Assembly: GCA_040905045.1 (NCBI GenBank)
Contig: JBBDSH010000026.1
Span: forward strand, 1 to 9,720
Length of the DNA: 9,720 bases
Origin: JBBDSH01 sp040905045
GTDB taxonomy: Bacteria > Pseudomonadota > Gammaproteobacteria > Eutrophobiales > Eutrophobiaceae
Direction of reading: 5' to 3'
Made by a program: the position numbers and the translations under genes. The notes below the pieces were generated by a model. That model was not told where the DNA came from. It did no database searches and saw only the letters and a list, made by a program, of their open reading frames with translations. This document shows, in pieces, positions 6,039-9,720 of the stretch. Every line of letters starts with the position of its first letter. The stretch's first letter is position 1.

Positions 6039-6482
6039 ATGAGATTCTCCCTGTTCTTGTTTACGATCCTGATTCCCGTGCAAATAGTGCTGGCCGCCGG
6101 CGATCTGAGCCGCCAGGAACCGGTTGAAGTGACTGTCAGGCTGGGTACGGAAGACGGCAAAATGGTGTTCAAGCCGGACAGTCTCCGCTTTGAAACCGGC
6201 AGGCTTTATAAAATGGTGCTGATCAATAACAGCCCTCATAAACACTACTTCTCTTCGGACAGGTTCAGTCAATCCGTTTTTACACGCAAGATTCAAACCT
6301 ACGACGGCGACGGTAATGCAACGGCGGAAATCAAGGGGCACATCCGCGAAGTCGAAGTGTTTCCGGGTTACGTTGCCGAATGGTGGTTTGTGCCCGTACA
6401 GACGGGAAACTTCGATGATCTGGTTTGTACCGTTGACGGCCATGCCGAGTCCGGCATGACCGGTAAAATCGAGATCTACTGA
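6039..6482 (+). CDS. Exported cupredoxin-like protein
   Basis: A 147-aa protein with a Sec signal peptide (1-20, MRFSLFLFTILIPVQIVLAA, cleavage about LAA|GD), so it is probably periplasmic. The mature part has the small beta-sandwich pattern of cupredoxins. A full type-1 copper ligand set can be proposed: His67 or His69 in NNSPHKHYF, then Cys130, His135 and Met140 in the C-terminal C-x4-H-x4-M loop before the last strand (TGKIEIY). This suggests electron transfer or copper binding. The partner is unknown, and no oxidase or copper-resistance gene lies next to it. The start ATG 6039 is preceded by AAAGGAG (6026-6032). An ATG at 6035 is in another frame. It is separated from the receptor by a terminator and reads as its own transcription unit. 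Codon use looks less GC-rich than in the receptor. Confidence 0.8.
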   Translation: MRFSLFLFTILIPVQIVLAAGDLSRQEPVEVTVRLGTEDGKMVFKPDSLRFETGRLYKMVLINNSPHKHYFSSDRFSQSVFTRKIQTYDGDGNATAEIKGHIREVEVFPGYVAEWWFVPVQTGNFDDLVCTVDGHAESGMTGKIEIY

Positions 6483-6519
6483 ACACGGAGCGCGCTGTGC
6501 TTTTGTGGGTCCGTAAATA

Positions 6520-6665
6520 CTGCCGGGGAATCTCCGCTGTTGTAAGCGTCATCGTTCCCGTTGGCCGGCAAGTGAGTGGACCAGAGTCCTGGAATGGATT
6601 GTCCGACCGGCGGGCTTGCCGTACACTTCCGGTAAAGATAACGACAGGGATTGTTTCCCCGGCAG
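6520..6665 (+). repeat. Imperfect palindrome of about 146 bp in the gene-free stretch before the transporter
   Basis: Outer arms CTGCCGGGGAA (6520-6530) and TTCCCCGGCAG (6655-6665) are perfect 11-bp inverted repeats. Inner arms CGGCAAG (6566-6572) and CTTGCCG (6615-6621) share nearly the same centre (6592.5 versus 6593.5). This supports one larger, partly decayed palindrome instead of chance hairpins. It occupies most of the 234-bp gap 6483-6716. Just after the cupredoxin stop there is only a weak stem followed by CTTTT (about 6484-6504), a doubtful terminator. No convincing protein gene or promoter was seen in the gap. Confidence 0.45.
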
Positions 6666-6716
6666 CCTCGGTGACTCATTCCGGAATATGATTTCCAGTA
6701 ATAATCATCACAAGTC

Positions 6717-8573
6717 ATGAACCCGGATCAGATCGCGATTATCGTGGTCCTGGTCATCACCGTCGCCCTGTTCGTATGGGGCCGCTGGCGTCACGATGTG
6801 GTTGCCCTGTTTGCGCTGCTTGCCTGCGTATTCCTGCAATTGATTCCGGCCGGCAGGGCCTTTGCGGGCTTCGGTCATCCGGCGGTAATTACCGTGGCCT
6901 GCGTACTCGTGCTGAGTCATGGATTGCAGTCCACGGGTGCGGTGAATGCGCTCGCCGGCCGGATCCTGCCGCAGAATGCGGGCGCGACCGTTTCCATAGC
7001 CGCCCTTATTGGACTGGGGGCAACCCTGTCTGCGTTTATCAACAATGTCGGCGCCATGGCGCTGTTGATGCCCGTGGCTATCCAGCTGGCGGCGAAACTG
7101 GAATTGCCGCCCGGCAAGATACTCATGCCGCTTGCCTTCGGTACCATCCTCGGCGGCATGACCACACTGATCGGTACGCCGCCCAATCTTATTGTTTCGG
7201 GATTCCGGGTCGAGGCAGGAACTGGCAGTTTCGGCATGTTTGATTTCACCCCGGTCGGCGCCGTCGTGGCCGTCGCCGGAGTGGTGTTCGTCGCCCTGCT
7301 GGGATGGCGTATCGTCCCGGCCCGGCAACAGGCGGAGGAATCCAGCTTTGATACCGGCACCTATCTGACCGAGGCGCGCCTGACCGAAAAAGCCAAGACG
7401 GCGGGGAAAACCCTGCGGGAAGCGGAAGAGCTCATCGAAAACGAGGAAGCGCAGATTGTCGGCATGGTTCGCAACGACCTGCGACTGTCGGCGCCCAACC
7501 CGCGCCGTGTGCTGCAGCCCGGAGACATCCTCGTCATCGAGTCGGATCCGGAGTCCCTGGAATCGGTATTGTCCACCCTGGGACTGAAACTGGAAGAAGA
7601 TGTCCCGCATGACTCCGATGAGGAAGAAGAAACCGAAGCGGTATCGGCGCACGGACCCATCGCGCCGGATGGCACCATGGATGAGGAAGACAAGGACGAG
7701 GAAAAATCCGGCGAGGAAGAAACAGTGCTGCAGGAACTGGCGGCCATGCCCGATTCGGATATTGTCGGCCGCAGTGCCAGCGATATCGATCTGCGCAGCC
7801 GTTACGGTCTGAACCTGCTGGCTATTTCCCGGCGGGGCCGTCGTTCCATAAAACGACTGCGTTCCACCTCCATCCAGGCCGGCGATGTCCTGCTCATGCA
7901 GGGTGCGCCGGAATCCCTGTCGGCCTTTGCCGGTGAATTCGGCTGTGTGCCTCTGGCACAGCGATCAATCCGTATTCCCGACAAGCAAAGGACAACATTG
8001 GCATTGATTATCATGGCGGCGGCCATCGTCGGCGCCGCCTTTGGACTGCTGCCGGCCGCCATCTCATTCGCCGCCGGCGCCTTATTGTTCGTTGTATTCA
8101 AAATACTTCCTTCACGGCAGATATATGAGGCAATCGACTGGCCGGTGATCATTCTTCTGGGCGCGTTGATCCCGGTGGCAACCGCCATGGCGTCCACCGG
8201 CACGGCGGATCTGCTTGCCGGTATCCTGCTTGAGGAGGTGGCGCAGGGGCGGCCGATCCTTGCCCTGGCCCTGATCATGGTCGTTTCCATGACCCTGTCC
8301 GATTTCATGAATAACGCCGCCACCGCCGCCGTCATGTGCCCCATCGCCATCAGTGCCGCCGTGCAGCTGGGCGTCAATCCGGATACCTTTCTCATGGCTG
8401 TCGCCGTCGGCGCATCCTGCGCCTTCCTCACACCCATCGGCCACCAGAACAACACCCTGATCCTCGGTCCCGGAGGATTCCGCTTCGGCGATTACTGGCG
8501 TCTGGGAATATTTATGGAGATCCTCGTGCTGGCTATCGGCATTCCCATGCTGATCCTGATATGGCCGCTATGA
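6717..8573 (+). CDS. SLC13/DASS-family transporter with two RCK_C domains
   Basis: A 618-aa inner-membrane anion transporter, probably Na+-coupled. The two inverted-repeat halves each carry the family's substrate/sodium motif: SAFINN (105-110) with GTPPN (153-157), and SDFMNN (528-533) with TPIGHQNN (572-579). Between them are two cytoplasmic RCK_C (TrkA-C) domains, about 212-291 (with LQPGDILVIES) and about 338-414 (with IQAGDVLLMQG). They are joined by a very acidic linker (about 293-337, 21 Asp/Glu of 45). RCK_C domains usually sense a ligand and gate transport. Relatives carry sulfate, dicarboxylates or other anions, so the substrate is unassigned. The ATG at 6717 is the first usable start after an in-frame TAA at 6702, but it has no clear Shine-Dalgarno. 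The stop overlaps the next gene's ATG, and two phosphatase genes follow. Confidence 0.88.
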   Translation: MNPDQIAIIVVLVITVALFVWGRWRHDVVALFALLACVFLQLIPAGRAFAGFGHPAVITVACVLVLSHGLQSTGAVNALAGRILPQNAGATVSIAALIGLGATLSAFINNVGAMALLMPVAIQLAAKLELPPGKILMPLAFGTILGGMTTLIGTPPNLIVSGFRVEAGTGSFGMFDFTPVGAVVAVAGVVFVALLGWRIVPARQQAEESSFDTGTYLTEARLTEKAKTAGKTLREAEELIENEEAQIVGMVRNDLRLSAPNPRRVLQPGDILVIESDPESLESVLSTLGLKLEEDVPHDSDEEEETEAVSAHGPIAPDGTMDEEDKDEEKSGEEETVLQELAAMPDSDIVGRSASDIDLRSRYGLNLLAISRRGRRSIKRLRSTSIQAGDVLLMQGAPESLSAFAGEFGCVPLAQRSIRIPDKQRTTLALIIMAAAIVGAAFGLLPAAISFAAGALLFVVFKILPSRQIYEAIDWPVIILLGALIPVATAMASTGTADLLAGILLEEVAQGRPILALALIMVVSMTLSDFMNNAATAAVMCPIAISAAVQLGVNPDTFLMAVAVGASCAFLTPIGHQNNTLILGPGGFRFGDYWRLGIFMEILVLAIGIPMLILIWPL

Positions 8574-9247
8574 GAATGGATGAGATTGCACAACATCGGA
8601 CCATAACGACACTGATAAAAACGACCGCAATATTGGCCGGCGTCTTGATACTATTGACCGTCATGGTGTTGTTTGAAAGTCCCCTCCACAGCATTGATTT
8701 ATACATCGCGGAAAGAATCGCGCTCGACATACAAAACGGGTTATGGTTTGCGGTTCTTGAACTGACGGAATTAGGCGGCAGTGCCGTGATAATTATTGTG
8801 ATGCTGGTTGTCAGTCTGATGCTGATACGCGAAAGGAGCCTGCACCTGGTTTTGCCGTTTTGGCTGGGATTTCTTGGCGCACGTTTCATCACCGGGAGCC
8901 TCAAGTATGCCGTTGGCCGGGAGCGCATGGCCATGGACAATTTTGTTGAGCTTATGGCCGGTATAAACAGCCCCTCCTATCCAAGCGGTCATGCCACATC
9001 AGCGTTATACGTATATGGTTTTGTTGCGTATCTGATGATGAGCGCGGATCTTCCGGATAATTTCAGACGGCTTGTGGTGGTTCTGTTATTCGGACTGGCC
9101 GGGATGATTGCGTTAAGCCGGATGTTACTGGGCGTTCATTATTTAACGGATGTTCTGGCGGGTCTTGTCTGTGGCGGTATGGCACTTTGCCTTGCTGTTG
9201 CCGCGGCAGATTATCTACGGAAAACGCGGCTATCGAGGCAATATTGA
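8570..9247 (+). CDS. PAP2-superfamily integral membrane phosphatase
   Basis: A 225-aa membrane protein of the type-2 phosphatidic acid phosphatase family, which removes phosphate from lipid phosphates, diphosphates or related esters at the outer face of the inner membrane. The tripartite active site is present: K112-x6-R119 (motif 1, with Met120 instead of the usual Pro), PSGH 138-141 (motif 2), and S183-R184-x5-H190-x3-D194 (motif 3). Hydrophobic segments lie at about 17-35, 57-85, 92-106, 143-157, 168-181 and 193-212, fitting the six-helix fold. The ATG (8570) overlaps the transporter stop as ATGA, implying translational coupling; ATG 8576 is an alternative start two codons later. Substrates of the family include phosphatidylglycerophosphate and undecaprenyl diphosphate, and the sequence does not choose between them. 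The base composition looks more AT-rich than in the transporter. Confidence 0.87.
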   Translation: MRMDEIAQHRTITTLIKTTAILAGVLILLTVMVLFESPLHSIDLYIAERIALDIQNGLWFAVLELTELGGSAVIIIVMLVVSLMLIRERSLHLVLPFWLGFLGARFITGSLKYAVGRERMAMDNFVELMAGINSPSYPSGHATSALYVYGFVAYLMMSADLPDNFRRLVVVLLFGLAGMIALSRMLLGVHYLTDVLAGLVCGGMALCLAVAAADYLRKTRLSRQY

Positions 9248-9277
9248 TTCAGGCTGTTTCCGGATCGAGGCCATGCC

Positions 9278-9720
9278 ATGGAGAAACGATTTAGATACTT
9301 GTCAGGGCGGAAAACCGTGTTCGATCCGGAACGTCGGCGCCTGCTGCGGCACGGCCTCGCCGCTTCCGGCGTGCTTGTCGTTGGCCCCGCTCTGTGGAGC
9401 GCGTCACTGTACGGCAATGCGCGGCAACCGGTTACGGTGAAAAAACCGGTAAGTAATATCCCCGCTCTTGCCGGGACCCTGCACGAAGTCGCGGTGGAAA
9501 ATTCGTCCGACACCCGCATGCTGGTACCGGAAGGGTTCTCGGTACGCGAGGTGGCCCGCACAGGGCGCCGGTCCGTGGCCGGCTCGGAGTATCTTTGGCA
9601 CGCCGATCCCGATGGCGGCGCCGTCTTCGCCGTGGACGACGGCGGCTGGATCTATGTCTCCAATTCGGAGATCCATTACAAGGGCCGGGGTGGTGTCGGC
9701 GCCCTGCGGTTCGATGCCGG
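9278..9720 (+). CDS. PhoX-like (DUF839) Tat-exported phosphatase, N-terminal part
   Basis: An open frame of 147 codons runs from ATG 9278 to the window edge without a stop. The N-terminus has a twin-arginine export signal: RRRLLR (19-24, fitting RRxFLK) and then a hydrophobic stretch (about 27-42) to an AxA-like region. The mature part shows the DUF839/PhoX pattern VPEGFSV (83-89), HADPDGGAVF (108-117), DGGWIYVSNSE (121-131) and GGVGALRF (138-145). PhoX enzymes are Ca2+/Fe-dependent alkaline phosphatases that release phosphate from organic esters in the periplasm; the metal-binding residues would lie further on and cannot be checked here. GAGG (9267-9270) sits 7 nt before the ATG. The gap to the PAP2 gene is only 30 nt and has no terminator, so the three genes probably form one operon. 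Confidence 0.82.
   Translation, partial: MEKRFRYLSGRKTVFDPERRRLLRHGLAASGVLVVGPALWSASLYGNARQPVTVKKPVSNIPALAGTLHEVAVENSSDTRMLVPEGFSVREVARTGRRSVAGSEYLWHADPDGGAVFAVDDGGWIYVSNSEIHYKGRGGVGALRFDA

Noticed and set aside
6497..6691. A 64-codon + strand frame between the cupredoxin and the transporter
   Set aside because: It overlaps the imperfect palindrome, lacks a convincing ribosome binding site and has no recognisable protein features.
8336..8569. An upstream extension of the PAP2 frame inside the transporter gene
   Set aside because: The extension is Arg/His/Pro-rich out-of-frame sequence. The PAP2 fold begins after ATG 8570, which overlaps the transporter stop.

Overview
The window comes from a moderately GC-rich bacterial chromosome, most likely a gammaproteobacterium. 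The main evidence is the first two genes, which read residue for residue like the pilT and pilU retraction ATPases of Pseudomonas and its relatives. The outer-membrane TonB-dependent receptor, the Tat-type export signal and the SLC13-RCK transporter also fit a free-living Gram-negative. A sulfur-oxidiser or Chromatiales-like lineage is possible, but this is inference only.

Region 1 (1-3435) is a tandem array of three type IV pilus retraction ATPase genes on the + strand. They are the 3' part of pilT (5' end outside the window), a full pilU, and a third PilU-like paralog that starts with TTG. All three keep Walker A, Asp box, Walker B and His box motifs, so all look able to hydrolyse ATP. The paralogs probably work on one twitching-motility machine at the inner-membrane base of the pilus.

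The third ATPase gene is bracketed by two copies of a non-coding palindromic element (2151-2304 and 3442-3571). Each copy starts exactly 6 nt after the stop codon of the preceding ATPase gene. Each has 25-26 bp terminal inverted arms, and the two cores lie in opposite orientation. Where the copies differ in their arms, the opposite arm carries the matching change. Copy 1 also carries a 24-nt palindrome-bearing segment that copy 2 lacks. This is the most unusual structure in the window: a candidate MITE-like or REP-like family maintained as a hairpin, and possibly a substrate for inversion of the third ATPase gene.

Region 2 (3572-5935) holds a leader region with a candidate promoter and a small inverted repeat, then a full TonB-dependent receptor that resembles the YncD/PqqU group, closed by a good intrinsic terminator. 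Region 3 (5940-6482) holds a small exported cupredoxin with a plausible complete type-1 copper ligand set. Region 4 (6483-6716) has no convincing gene but contains an imperfect palindrome of about 146 bp.

Region 5 (6717-9720) looks like one operon: an SLC13/DASS-family transporter with two RCK_C domains, a PAP2-type membrane phosphatase whose ATG overlaps the transporter stop (ATGA), and, 30 nt later, the start of a Tat-exported PhoX-like (DUF839) phosphatase that runs off the window. Two phosphatases behind one anion transporter suggest phosphorus scavenging or uptake of a phosphatase product. No substrate can be read directly from the sequence.
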